Below are positions 7,163 to 15,649 of a stretch of DNA of 64,000 nucleotides, one piece after another. Each line of letters starts with the position of its first letter. Within the stretch, counting starts at the first letter, position 1. Below the pieces are notes generated by a model. The model saw only the letters and a program-made list of their open reading frames with translations. It did no database searches and was not told where the DNA came from. The stretch is from an uncultured Erythrobacteraceae bacterium. GTDB taxonomy: Bacteria; Pseudomonadota; Alphaproteobacteria; Sphingomonadales; Sphingomonadaceae. The stretch lies in the NCBI GenBank assembly GCA_946482075.1, contig CAMLQG010000004.1, positions 1 through 64,000 of the forward strand, written 5' to 3'. Made by a program: the position numbers and the translations under genes.

Positions 7163-9283
7163 TCAGCGTTGCCCTTTCGCGTCCTGTGCGCGGATAAGGA
7201 TGTAGTGCCTGAGGCTGGCGATCTCCGCGTCGGAGAGATCGGCGAATTTCGGCATCCCGGCACTTTCCAGCGCTCCGCCGCGCAGCAATTGGGTGAAGGC
7301 CGTCGCATCCGAAGGGACCGCCGACTGGCGCAGATCCGGCGCGGCACCGCCACCCACTGCGCCCAGCCCGTGGCAGGCGAAGCAGGTATGGGCGAAGAGC
7401 ACGTCGCCTTTATCGAACAAAGCGGGATTCTTCACCAGCCCGTCGGGCGCGTTGAACGGCGCTTCGGCCAGCTTGCGCGGCGCGGGCAGCCTGGCCTTGC
7501 CGTCCAGCGCGAAGACCAGCACACGGCGTTCCTGGTTGATCGCGTCCCAGCCGAACTTGCGCGATGCCGCGCCCACGATCCCGGCGGAACCGCCGAAGCC
7601 CGCGACCAGCGCGACATATTGCTTGCCGCCCGCCTTGAAGGAGATCGGCGCGCCGACGATGCCGACCTGCGCGGGGAAGCTCCACAGCACCTCACCGGTG
7701 TCGGCGGCATAGGCCACGAGATCGCCATCCGCATTGCCATGGAAGACGAGGCCGCCGGCAGTGGTCAGCACGCCACCATTGTAATGACCGTCGAAATCCT
7801 TCTCCCACACCTTCTTCTGCTTCACGGGGTCCCAGGCGAGGAGCCCGCCGGAAGCCGCATCGGGCGGAACGTCCGCGCCCTTGTAGTCGAGCCCGGTCGA
7901 CAGGCCGTAGCGCTGGGGCAGCTTGTAGGTTTTGGGATCGACGCCCTTGTCAGCCATGAAGCCCGCCATTTTGACCGTCGGGATATAGACCAGCTTGGTT
8001 TGCGGGCTGTAGGCCATCGCCTGCCAGCCGTGCAGGCCCGCCGGGCTCGGCCAGAACTCCGCCGCGCCCTTGGGATAGCGCGCTTCCGGGTTCTCCACCG
8101 GGCGTCCGGTCTTGAGATCGATCTTCTCCGCCCAGGTCACCTTGCCGAGCTTTTCGGCCGAGATCAGCTTGCCCGTCCGGCGATCGAGCACGTAGAAGAA
8201 GCCGTTCTTCGGCGCCTGCATCAGCACCTTGCGGGGCTTGCCGTCCACTTCCATCGTGGCAAGCTGGATGTCCATCGCCGCGTTGTAGTCCCAGGTTTCG
8301 CCCGGATTGGTCTGGTAGTGCCACTTGTACTGGCCGGTCTCCGCATCGAGCGCGACGATCGAGCAGAGATAGAGATTGTCGCCGCCGCCGGGGCTGCGGA
8401 CCTTCTGGTTCCAGGGCGATCCGTTGCCGGTGCCGAGATAGATCGTCTTCAGCTCCGGATCATAGGTCATGGCATTCCAGACGGTGCCGCCGCCGCCCCA
8501 TTTCCACCATTCGCCATTCCAGGTCTTGGCGGCTACTTCCATCTGCGGGTCGGAGACGTCCCCATCCTTGGTGCCGGGCTTGCCGGGGACCAGCCAGAAG
8601 CGCCACAGCTGCTTGCCGGTAGCAGCGTCATAGGTAGACACGAGGCCACGATTGGTGCCGTAATCGCCGCCGCCATTGCCGACGATCACCTTGTCCCCGA
8701 ACACCAGCGGTGCGGCCGAAAGGAACAGGCTGCTGCCTTCGGGCAGCGTCTGGGCCGACCAGACTTCCCGGCCCGTCTTCGCGTCCACCGAGATCAGGCG
8801 GCCGTCCGCCGTACCGACGAGAATATGGCCTTTCCAGTAAGCCAACCCACGCGAACCCCAGGTGCCGCGCATTCGCACGCCGGTCACCTTGGGATCATAT
8901 TCCCACAGCAGCTTGCCGCTTTCGACGTCGAAGGCGCGCAGCTTGCTGTAGCCGGTCGCGGTGTAGAGCACGCCGTCCACCGCCAGCGGCACGGACACCG
9001 CCAGTTCGGGAGAAGGGATGTCCCAGTACCAGGCGAGCCCGAGGCGGCTTACATTATCGGCGTTGATCTCTTCCAGGCGAGAATAGTGCCACTCATCGTT
9101 CGCCCCGCCATAGGACGCCCAATCGTCGCCAGCGCCGCCATCGGCAGGTCTTTCGGAAGAGGAGCACGCGGCCAGCGTGACGAACAGCAGCGCCGCGAGC
9201 CAGCGGAACAGAGCAGTCTTCTTTCTCCCCTCCCCTTCAGAGGAGGGGATGAAGGGGCGGGGCCTGTCCTTTGCATTCAGCAT
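7163..9283 (-). CDS. PQQ-dependent alcohol dehydrogenase with C-terminal cytochrome c (quinohemoprotein), lipoprotein
   Basis: Quinohemoprotein dehydrogenase, about 706 residues. The PQQ beta-propeller contains GTGNGSPWNQKVRSPGGGDN, GETWDYNAAMD (with the probable catalytic Asp) and APKNGFFYVLDR. It is followed by a cytochrome c domain with CFACH at about residues 634-638 and a candidate Met ligand in GMPKF. It would oxidise an alcohol in the periplasm and pass electrons to the respiratory chain. The hydrophobic segment ending TLAAC (Cys40) is a lipobox, so it is probably membrane-anchored. The vicinal Cys-Cys pair of classical family members is not seen; the aligned stretch reads RGTWGSRG (139-146). 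The start is uncertain: ATG 9283 is used, the frame stays open to 9352, and this region overlaps a palindromic repeat. Confidence 0.87.
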   Translation of the reverse strand: MLNAKDRPRPFIPSSEGEGRKKTALFRWLAALLFVTLAACSSSERPADGGAGDDWASYGGANDEWHYSRLEEINADNVSRLGLAWYWDIPSPELAVSVPLAVDGVLYTATGYSKLRAFDVESGKLLWEYDPKVTGVRMRGTWGSRGLAYWKGHILVGTADGRLISVDAKTGREVWSAQTLPEGSSLFLSAAPLVFGDKVIVGNGGGDYGTNRGLVSTYDAATGKQLWRFWLVPGKPGTKDGDVSDPQMEVAAKTWNGEWWKWGGGGTVWNAMTYDPELKTIYLGTGNGSPWNQKVRSPGGGDNLYLCSIVALDAETGQYKWHYQTNPGETWDYNAAMDIQLATMEVDGKPRKVLMQAPKNGFFYVLDRRTGKLISAEKLGKVTWAEKIDLKTGRPVENPEARYPKGAAEFWPSPAGLHGWQAMAYSPQTKLVYIPTVKMAGFMADKGVDPKTYKLPQRYGLSTGLDYKGADVPPDAASGGLLAWDPVKQKKVWEKDFDGHYNGGVLTTAGGLVFHGNADGDLVAYAADTGEVLWSFPAQVGIVGAPISFKAGGKQYVALVAGFGGSAGIVGAASRKFGWDAINQERRVLVFALDGKARLPAPRKLAEAPFNAPDGLVKNPALFDKGDVLFAHTCFACHGLGAVGGGAAPDLRQSAVPSDATAFTQLLRGGALESAGMPKFADLSDAEIASLRHYILIRAQDAKGQR

Positions 9284-9336
9284 CAGCGAGTGGGGAACTG
9301 CCCCACCCCCCGCCCTTCCCCTGAAGGGGAGGGGAG
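9225..9336. repeat. Palindromic repeat, family E, overlapping the 5' end of the PQQ dehydrogenase gene
   Basis: A left arm beginning CTCCCCTCCCCTTCAGAGGA and a right arm ending TGAAGGGGAGGGGAG form a long GC-rich inverted repeat. It covers the codons in front of the lipoprotein signal. Either translation starts inside the repeat or the repeat is the 5' leader and a non-standard start is used. Confidence 0.65.
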
Positions 9337-9360
9337 AGCGTAGAATCGTCATCAGCCGCC

Positions 9361-10230
9361 CTAGGCCTTCTGCATCACGTCGTTCGCGAACCCTTCCCAG
9401 AAGCGGCGCTTCTCATCCAGCGACGAGAGCTTGTGCAGGGAGTAATAGGCGGGCAGCAGGATCATTTCGGTGACGCCGAGATCTTCCGCGCGGCGCACTT
9501 CATCGAGGCCCCAGGGATTCTCGACCACCTGGACGATCTCGAACGGCTCGTTCTCGCGGCCGGCTTCCTTGCGGAACTGCTTCAACTTCTCGATCGACGG
9601 CGCAAGCTCTTCCGGCTTGGACATGCGCGACATCCAGCCGTCGCCCAGATAGGCCGCGCGCTTCAGCACGCGGTCGGCCGGGCCGGAGACGATGATCGGC
9701 ACATTGCCAGGCTGGGGCAGGATGCGCAGGCGCGGGAAATCGAAGAATTCGCCGTGATGCTCCACGATCTCGCCGGTCCACATCTTGCGCAGCACTTCGA
9801 TCGCTTCGTCCGTGCGCTTGCCGCGCGTGTGGAAGTCCACGCCGTAGACGTCGAACTCTTCCTTCATCCAGCCCACCGCGCAGCACAGCTTGAGGCGGTG
9901 GTTGGACAGGGTCGCCAGCGTGCCGGTCGCCTTGGCGACTTCCACCGGATGGCGTGCGGCCAGAAGATAGATGCTTTGCAGGAGCTTCACCTTCTTGGTC
10001 GCCTGCGCCATCATGGAAAGCGCGACCCACGGATCGGGGAAAGTCCATTCGGTGGTGGCCGTGAAGAAGGGTTTACCGTCTTCCGTATCGGGATAGATGC
10101 TGTTGATGGTTTCCGGCAGGACCAGATGGTCCGACACGCTGACGGAATCGAAACCGACTTCCTCGCTTACCACAGCGCAATCGATGAGCTGTTCGCTCTC
10201 GATGAAGGACAGCATGTTGCAGAATTTCAC
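9361..10230 (-). CDS. LLM class flavin-dependent oxidoreductase (TIGR03619-type)
   Basis: Luciferase-like monooxygenase superfamily member, 289 residues, with the TIM-barrel pattern of F420/FMN-dependent enzymes. Motifs include GFDSVSVSDHLVLPE near the N-terminus, LAARHPVEVAKATGTLATLS, AVGWMKEEFDVYGVDFHTRG and VPIIVSGPADRVLKRAAYLG. Many members are annotated F420-dependent; in Sphingomonadales an FMN or other flavin cofactor is equally possible. It lies just upstream of the PQQ dehydrogenase on the same strand (gap 8 bp from 9352, 77 bp from the chosen start), so the two may share a transcript. Substrate unknown. Confidence 0.8.
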   Translation of the reverse strand: MKFCNMLSFIESEQLIDCAVVSEEVGFDSVSVSDHLVLPETINSIYPDTEDGKPFFTATTEWTFPDPWVALSMMAQATKKVKLLQSIYLLAARHPVEVAKATGTLATLSNHRLKLCCAVGWMKEEFDVYGVDFHTRGKRTDEAIEVLRKMWTGEIVEHHGEFFDFPRLRILPQPGNVPIIVSGPADRVLKRAAYLGDGWMSRMSKPEELAPSIEKLKQFRKEAGRENEPFEIVQVVENPWGLDEVRRAEDLGVTEMILLPAYYSLHKLSSLDEKRRFWEGFANDVMQKA

Positions 10231-10368
10231 GGCACTTTCTCCCTAAAGCCTGTTTTGCGTGTGATGGCGCGGCGCAGAGCGAAGGTCCAGTGCGGCGACC
10301 GTTCCTGCCGCTCTTTATGCTGTGGGAGACAAAACGCGGGAGGCCATGGGTGAACGGCCCCACTCTTG

Positions 10369-10486
10369 CCGTTCGTCCTGAGCTTGTCGGAAGCGAAGCT
10401 GTGCGCAGCACAACGACCGCTCCTCCTTTTCGTATAGATGTCCTGAAAAAGAAGAACTGACTTTTCGACAAGCTCAGGACGAGCGG
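10369..10486. repeat. Palindromic intergenic repeat, family B (GTTCGTCCTGAGCTTGTCG)
   Basis: Inverted arms at about 10369-10393 and 10464-10486 (GTTCGTCCTGAGCTTGTCG / CGACAAGCTCAGGACGAGC) lie between the CinA-like gene and the LLM gene. The same family occurs at 22651, 40166 and 57016. Confidence 0.85.
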
Positions 10487-10500
10487 CTCCTTGTCACTTC

Positions 10501-11262
10501 TCAGATGCCGCCCGCGGTCGTTTCCCGGCCCATCGCGCGCAAGCCGTCTACCAGATCGCCGACGCAGGCCGCCAGCGAGGCGATATCGGTGGAGCGGACC
10601 ACGAAATTCGCGCCCACCTTGCCTTCGCGGAAGAAGGGATAGCTGCCGATCTGGCAATCCTCATGGGCCTTCTCCGTCTCGCGCAGCAGCACGGCGACTT
10701 CGCTTTCCGGCACCCAGCAGCCGATCGTCTCGCTGATCAGCGGCGCGCCGCCTTCGAGCGACCCGGTCAGTGCGTCGAGCATGCCCGCGGTGATGTGCGG
10801 AACGCCTGCCATCAGATAGACATTGCCGACCTTGATGCCCGGCGCGCCGGACTTGTGGTTCGGGATCAGGTCCGCGCCCGCAGGCGTGCGGGCCATGCGC
10901 AGGCGGCCTTCGTTCAGCCCGCCCCGCGTCGCGTAATAGCCTTCCAGCATCACGCGGGCTTCCTCGTGGATGACCACGTCCAGCCCCAGCGCCTGGGCCA
11001 CTGCATCCACCGTTATATCGTCATGCGTCGGCCCGATGCCGCCCGTGGTGAAGAGGTAGTCGTGCATCACGCGCAGCGCATTCACCGCTTCCACGATCGC
11101 GCCCATGTCGTCGGCCACCACGCGGACTTCGCGCAGGCGGATGCCTTGGACCTGCAGCCAGCTCGCGATCTGGGCGATGTTCTGGTCATGCGTGCGGCCG
11201 GAAAGGATCTCGTCGCCGATGACGACAAGGGCGGCTGTCCAGATGCGGGTTTTGTCGCTCAT
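10501..11262 (-). CDS. CinA-like molybdopterin-binding-domain protein (competence/damage-inducible protein A family)
   Basis: This 253-residue protein carries the MoaB/Mog-like fold of CinA proteins: AALVVIGDEILSGRTHDQN at the N-terminus and FTTGGIGPTHDDITVDAVA, the substrate-loop signature. It lacks the C-terminal nicotinamide-mononucleotide deamidase domain of full-length CinA, so it belongs to the short stand-alone group. The role of this group is unclear; a pyrophosphatase activity on nucleotide cofactors has been described for CinA N-domains. It starts at ATG 11262, 52 bp from the downstream end of the monooxygenase gene on the same strand. Confidence 0.85.
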   Translation of the reverse strand: MSDKTRIWTAALVVIGDEILSGRTHDQNIAQIASWLQVQGIRLREVRVVADDMGAIVEAVNALRVMHDYLFTTGGIGPTHDDITVDAVAQALGLDVVIHEEARVMLEGYYATRGGLNEGRLRMARTPAGADLIPNHKSGAPGIKVGNVYLMAGVPHITAGMLDALTGSLEGGAPLISETIGCWVPESEVAVLLRETEKAHEDCQIGSYPFFREGKVGANFVVRSTDIASLAACVGDLVDGLRAMGRETTAGGI

Positions 11263-11314
11263 GGCGGTTGGTTACGCCAAAGCTCGGCGGACAGGAATAG
11301 GCTTGCGGCGGAAG

Positions 11315-12826
11315 TCAAACCGCAAGTTGTTCGGATGGGGTTCGTTCACGGACGGTCTCGAACTTCAGGATGCCGTCATCCGCCGGCTTCTCGCGGAAAT
11401 CGCGGCGGTCCTGCCGGTAATCCTGGTTGAGCCGCCAGGGAAGCGACTTGGCGCTTTTCGGCATCAGCGGCAAAGCGCGTCTGAGATAGCCGGAGGAGAA
11501 ATCATAGACATTGTCCTCCTCCAGCCCATGATCGTCGGGCAGATGCGGCTCCACGCGGTGGGCGCCCTTGGCCCGCATCAGGTTCAGCACGTCGCAGATA
11601 TAGCGCGCGGTGGCGTCCGCCCGCAGAGTCCAGCTGGCATTGAGATAGCCGAACACCACGGCAAGATTGGGCAGGTTGGAGAACATGCAGGCGCGATAGT
11701 AGAAATGCTTGCGCCAGTTCACGCGGATGCCGTCCAGCTTCACCGCGATCCCGCCGGCAATGGCCAGCCTCAGCCCGGTGGCGGTGACGATGATATCCGC
11801 GTCGAGATGCCGGCCCGAAGCGAGCCGGATACCCGTTTCATCGAAGCGGTCGACATGATCGGTGACGACCGACGCCTTGCCCGAAGCGACCGCTCCGAAC
11901 AGGTCGCCGTCGGGCACCAGGCACAGGCGCTGGTCCCACGGGCCGTAGGGCGGCAGCCAGTCGCGTTCGTTGTAATGGCTGCCCAGCGCCATGCGGACCT
12001 GTTTCGACAGGAACTTGCCGACCTTGTTCGGCTTCGCGCGCGAACGCTTGAAGACGAAATCGTTCATCCAGACATTGCGTTTGCGGATCAGGCGGTAGGC
12101 GAGGCGTTCGGGCAGGATCGCGCGGACCATGTTGGCCAGCCGGTCGCGCGACGGCCGCGCACCCATCCAGGTCGGCGTGCGCTGGAGCATGGTCACGTGG
12201 CTCGCCGTCGCGGCCATCGACGGTACTATCGTGACCGCCGTTGCGCCCGATCCGATCACCACCACCCGCTTGCCTGCATGGTCGAGATCGGCGGGCCAGA
12301 ATTGCGGATGGGCGATCGTGCCGCGGAATTCCTTCGTTCCTTCGAAACCGGCCTCGTGCGGCTCGTCATAGTCGTAATAGCCGGAGGCGAGATAGAGGAA
12401 GCTCGCGGTCATCTGCCGGCGTCCGGTGGCATCCTCGATTTCGACCTGCCATTGGGCCTGGTCGGAAAGGAAATCCGCCGCGATCACGCGAGTGCCGAAG
12501 CGGATGTTCGGGCGGATGCCGTGGCGGTCAACCACCCGGCCGAGATAGCCCAGTATGGCGTCGCCGCCGGCTATCGCTTCCTTCTCGTCCCACGGCGCGA
12601 AATCGAAGCCCAGAGTATACATGTCGCTGTCCGAACGCACGCCGGGATAGCGGAAGAGGTCCCATGTCCCGCCCAGCTTCTCGCGGCGTTCGACGATCGC
12701 ATAGCTGCGGTCGGGACAGTGCATGCCCATATGAGCGGCCATGCTGATTCCGGAAATCCCGGCCCCTACGATCAGGACATCGACGTGCGCGGGACTTGGA
12801 TCGGGATTTGAGCTGGGTTCGGTCAT
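11315..12826 (-). CDS. Type I Baeyer-Villiger-like flavin monooxygenase
   Basis: FAD/NADPH monooxygenase of 503 residues. The FAD-binding motif GAGISG is at residues 21-26 and the NADPH motif GSGATA at 192-197. Between them, FRGTIAHPQFW (167-177) fits the type I Baeyer-Villiger fingerprint FxGxxxHxxxW. Such enzymes insert oxygen next to ketones or oxidise heteroatoms in the cytoplasm. The substrate cannot be told. ATG 12826 (MTEPSSNPDP) gives a normal N-terminus; a longer frame from 12874 would approach the divergent TonB-receptor gene. The divergent spacing suggests a shared promoter region, but no operator was recognised. Confidence 0.85.
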   Translation of the reverse strand: MTEPSSNPDPSPAHVDVLIVGAGISGISMAAHMGMHCPDRSYAIVERREKLGGTWDLFRYPGVRSDSDMYTLGFDFAPWDEKEAIAGGDAILGYLGRVVDRHGIRPNIRFGTRVIAADFLSDQAQWQVEIEDATGRRQMTASFLYLASGYYDYDEPHEAGFEGTKEFRGTIAHPQFWPADLDHAGKRVVVIGSGATAVTIVPSMAATASHVTMLQRTPTWMGARPSRDRLANMVRAILPERLAYRLIRKRNVWMNDFVFKRSRAKPNKVGKFLSKQVRMALGSHYNERDWLPPYGPWDQRLCLVPDGDLFGAVASGKASVVTDHVDRFDETGIRLASGRHLDADIIVTATGLRLAIAGGIAVKLDGIRVNWRKHFYYRACMFSNLPNLAVVFGYLNASWTLRADATARYICDVLNLMRAKGAHRVEPHLPDDHGLEEDNVYDFSSGYLRRALPLMPKSAKSLPWRLNQDYRQDRRDFREKPADDGILKFETVRERTPSEQLAV

Positions 12827-12978
12827 CAAGGCCACATGGCGATTGGCGGAGCGCTTTTTGAGCCGGGATGGCAAAGAAAGACAAGCGTTCCTTAGTGACG
12901 CACGCGAAACGGATCGCTAGAGAGCGCGATCAAAGCATGGCTGCCAGAGAACCGTGCCCCCAAACGACCGGGAGTTCC

Positions 12979-15015
12979 ATGACCCACCGTATTCTTGCGA
13001 TCGCCGGCACGCTGCCGCTGCTCATCCCCGCTCTCGCTCATGCACAGGACAATTCTGATCCCCAGAATCCGGCGTCCAATCCGGCCGTAGAGATCGTCGT
13101 CACCGGCCGTGGCCTGCCGCAGACGCCGGCGACGCCTGCCTACGGGTCGCAGACGATTGATCGTGACCGGATTCGATCGAGCGGATCGGGCCGGATCGAG
13201 GACGTGCTGTCCTCCGTCGCCGGGTTCCAGCAGTTCCGCCGTTCGGACAGCCGCTCCTCGAATCCGTCCGCGCAGGGCGCGACGCTGCGTGCGCTCGGCG
13301 GCAACGCCACCAGCCGCGCGCTGGTGCTGCTCGACGGCGTACCGATGGCCGATCCGTTCTTCGGCTATATTCCGTTCAGTTCGATCGTGCCGGAGCGGCT
13401 GGAATCGGTGCGGGTGACGCGCGGCGGCGGTTCGGGCGCATTCGGTTCCGGCGCGGTTGCCGGCACGATCGAACTGGAAAGCGCGGGCGCCGACACGCTT
13501 GGCCTCGCCAGCGGCGGCCTGCTGGTCAACGATCGCGGTGAAACCGAGGCCAGCGCCACATTCGCGCCACGCCTGGGCGGGGGCTTCGCGGTCGTCACCG
13601 GTCGCTGGGACCGGGGCAAGGGTTTCTTCACCACGCCGCGCGACCAGCGCGTGGCCGCCACTGCGCGCGCGAGGTATGACAGCTGGTCGGCCGGCGCGAG
13701 GCTCGTCCAGCCGCTTGGCGACGAGATCGAGCTTCAGGCCCGCGCACTGGTGTTCGACGATGATCGCACTTTGCGCTTCGAAGGTGCGGACAGTTCCAGC
13801 AAGGGCGAGGATGTGAGCCTGCGACTGGTGGGACGCGGGGATTGGCAATTTGATGTTCTTGGTTATGGACAATGGAGAAATTTCTCCAATGTGGTGATCA
13901 GTTCCACGTCGTTCAGAAAGACTTTGGACCAGCACAATACGCCGTCCAGCGGCTTCGGCGGCAAGGTCGAGATTCGCCCGCCGCTCGGCGAGGACCACGT
14001 GCTCAAGATCGGCGCGGATTACCGCCGCTCCAAGGGCCATCTGGAAGAGACCGCGTTCAATGGCGGGACGGGCCTGGTTACGTTCAACCGCCGTGCGGGC
14101 GGTACCAATTCCGATTTCGGCCTGTTCCTGGAAGACGACTGGACGATCGGCCACCTGGTCCTCACGGCGGGTGCGCGGCTCGACCGCTGGACCATCCGCA
14201 ATGGCTTTTTCGAGCAACGCGACGCGGCAGGCGTGCTGACGATCGACCGGGATTACGACGATCGCAGCGGCTGGGACCCGAGCTTCCGGGGCGGTGCGGT
14301 CGTCAAGCTGGGCGGCGGCGTGCAGCTTCGCGGTTCGGCCTATAGCGGGCTGCGCCTGCCCACGCTGAACGAACTCTATCGGCCCTTCGTGGTCTTTCCC
14401 GTGACGACGCAGGCCAATGCGGCGCTGCGCAACGAGAAGCTGGAAGGCTTTGAAGCCGGTGTCGATTTCCGGCCGAACGACATGGTGCAGCTTTCGGTCA
14501 CCGCCTTCGACAACAAGGTGAAGAATGCGATCGCCAATGTGACGCTGACGCCGACCAGCCGCGAACGGCAGAATGTCGATGCGATCCACGCCCAAGGCCT
14601 CGAATTCGCCGCTGTGCTCGATCTCGGCACGGTCTCGCTGAACGGTTCGCTCGCCTATACCGATGCCGAAGTGGAAAGCAGCGGCGCGGCCGATACGCTG
14701 GACGGCAAGCGCCCCGCGCAGACCCCGCGCTGGGCGGCCAGCGGGACGATCTCCTGGAAGCCGAAGGAACACTGGCTGGTGGCGGCCACGCTGCGCCATG
14801 TCGGCAAGCAATATGAAGATGACCTGGAAACCGATGCGCTCAAATCCGCAACCACGGTCGATGCTTTCGTCCAGGTGCCGATCGCCGGAGCTTTTCAGCT
14901 GGTGCTGCGAGGCGAGAATCTGTTCGACGAGACGATCGTGACGCGCAACCAGGGAGGCTCGATCGACCTGGGCACGCCGCGCACCGTGTGGGCCGGGGTG
15001 CGCTACGGCTATTGA
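12979..15015 (+). CDS. TonB-dependent outer-membrane receptor
   Basis: Outer-membrane active transporter of 678 residues, energised by TonB-ExbB-ExbD. The signal peptide MTHRILAIAGTLPLLIPALA-HAQD is preceded by GGGAG, which fixes the start at 12979 rather than 12868. The plug domain begins around EIVVTGRGLP and includes LRALGGNATSRALVLLDGVP and VTRGGGSGAFGSGAVAGTIE. A 22-strand-type barrel follows, with a TonB-receptor C-terminus ending in an aromatic residue (VRYGY). The domain order resembles BtuB and siderophore receptors. No cobalamin riboswitch or Fur-like box was found upstream, so the substrate is open. nasT starts 52 bp downstream on the same strand. Confidence 0.9.
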   Translation: MTHRILAIAGTLPLLIPALAHAQDNSDPQNPASNPAVEIVVTGRGLPQTPATPAYGSQTIDRDRIRSSGSGRIEDVLSSVAGFQQFRRSDSRSSNPSAQGATLRALGGNATSRALVLLDGVPMADPFFGYIPFSSIVPERLESVRVTRGGGSGAFGSGAVAGTIELESAGADTLGLASGGLLVNDRGETEASATFAPRLGGGFAVVTGRWDRGKGFFTTPRDQRVAATARARYDSWSAGARLVQPLGDEIELQARALVFDDDRTLRFEGADSSSKGEDVSLRLVGRGDWQFDVLGYGQWRNFSNVVISSTSFRKTLDQHNTPSSGFGGKVEIRPPLGEDHVLKIGADYRRSKGHLEETAFNGGTGLVTFNRRAGGTNSDFGLFLEDDWTIGHLVLTAGARLDRWTIRNGFFEQRDAAGVLTIDRDYDDRSGWDPSFRGGAVVKLGGGVQLRGSAYSGLRLPTLNELYRPFVVFPVTTQANAALRNEKLEGFEAGVDFRPNDMVQLSVTAFDNKVKNAIANVTLTPTSRERQNVDAIHAQGLEFAAVLDLGTVSLNGSLAYTDAEVESSGAADTLDGKRPAQTPRWAASGTISWKPKEHWLVAATLRHVGKQYEDDLETDALKSATTVDAFVQVPIAGAFQLVLRGENLFDETIVTRNQGGSIDLGTPRTVWAGVRYGY

Positions 15016-15067
15016 TCATGCGGATTGCCTTGCCAAACAGGGCTGCTGCACTGCAATATAGGCTTCC

Positions 15068-15649
15068 ATGCGGATCGCCATAGTCGACGAAAGCGCAGTG
15101 CGCGCCTCGATCATCGAGGAGGGCCTGTCCGAGATCGAGGGTTGCGAATCCTTCGTGATCACGGACAGGAACGGCCTGTTGGCCCGCATTCGCCAGATCG
15201 ATCCGGATGTGGTGCTGATAGATCTCGGCAACCCGTCGCGTGACGTGCTGGAGGAATATTTCGCCGTCAGCCGCGCGCTTGCCCGGCCGATTGCCATGTT
15301 CGTGGACGAATCGGATGACGAGGCGATCGGCCAGTCGATCGATGCCGGCGTATCGTCCTATGTGGTGGACGGGCTCGCCGCGCACCGTATCCGCCCCGTG
15401 CTCGACACGGCGGTTCGCAGGTTCAACGCCTTCTCGCGGCTCCAGGCCGATCTGGCCGAAGCGAAGGGACGGTTGGCGGAACGCGATGCTATCGACAAGG
15501 CCAAGCGGATACTCATGAAGAGCCGCGGCGTTACCGAACCTGAAGCCTATGGCGAGATGCGGCGCAAGGCGATGCAATCCGGCAAGCGGATCGCCGATAT
15601 CGCGGAAGCGGTAATCACCGCGCATGAATTGATGGGGGATGGGTCTTGA
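15068..15649 (+). CDS. nasT: ANTAR-domain response regulator NasT (nitrate-responsive antiterminator)
   Basis: RNA-binding antiterminator of 193 residues. The N-terminal receiver-like domain starts MRIAIVDESAVRASIIEEGL and has Asp52 in LIDLG. The C-terminal ANTAR domain (about 125-190) contains a helix ending AERDAIDKAKRILMKSRGVT, followed by EAYGEMRRKAMQSGKRIADI. In characterised systems NasT is held by NasS without nitrate and, when freed, binds paired hexaloop hairpins in leader RNA to prevent termination. Two matching leaders lie at 16934-17039 and 22831-22932. Its stop codon overlaps the TTG start of nasS, so the two should be made in fixed proportion. Identity is firm from domain plus context. 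Confidence 0.92.
   Translation: MRIAIVDESAVRASIIEEGLSEIEGCESFVITDRNGLLARIRQIDPDVVLIDLGNPSRDVLEEYFAVSRALARPIAMFVDESDDEAIGQSIDAGVSSYVVDGLAAHRIRPVLDTAVRRFNAFSRLQADLAEAKGRLAERDAIDKAKRILMKSRGVTEPEAYGEMRRKAMQSGKRIADIAEAVITAHELMGDGS

Noticed and set aside
12827..12978. Cobalamin riboswitch or Fur box before the TonB receptor
   Set aside because: No B12-box-like or Fur-like symmetry was found in the 152-bp divergent gap.
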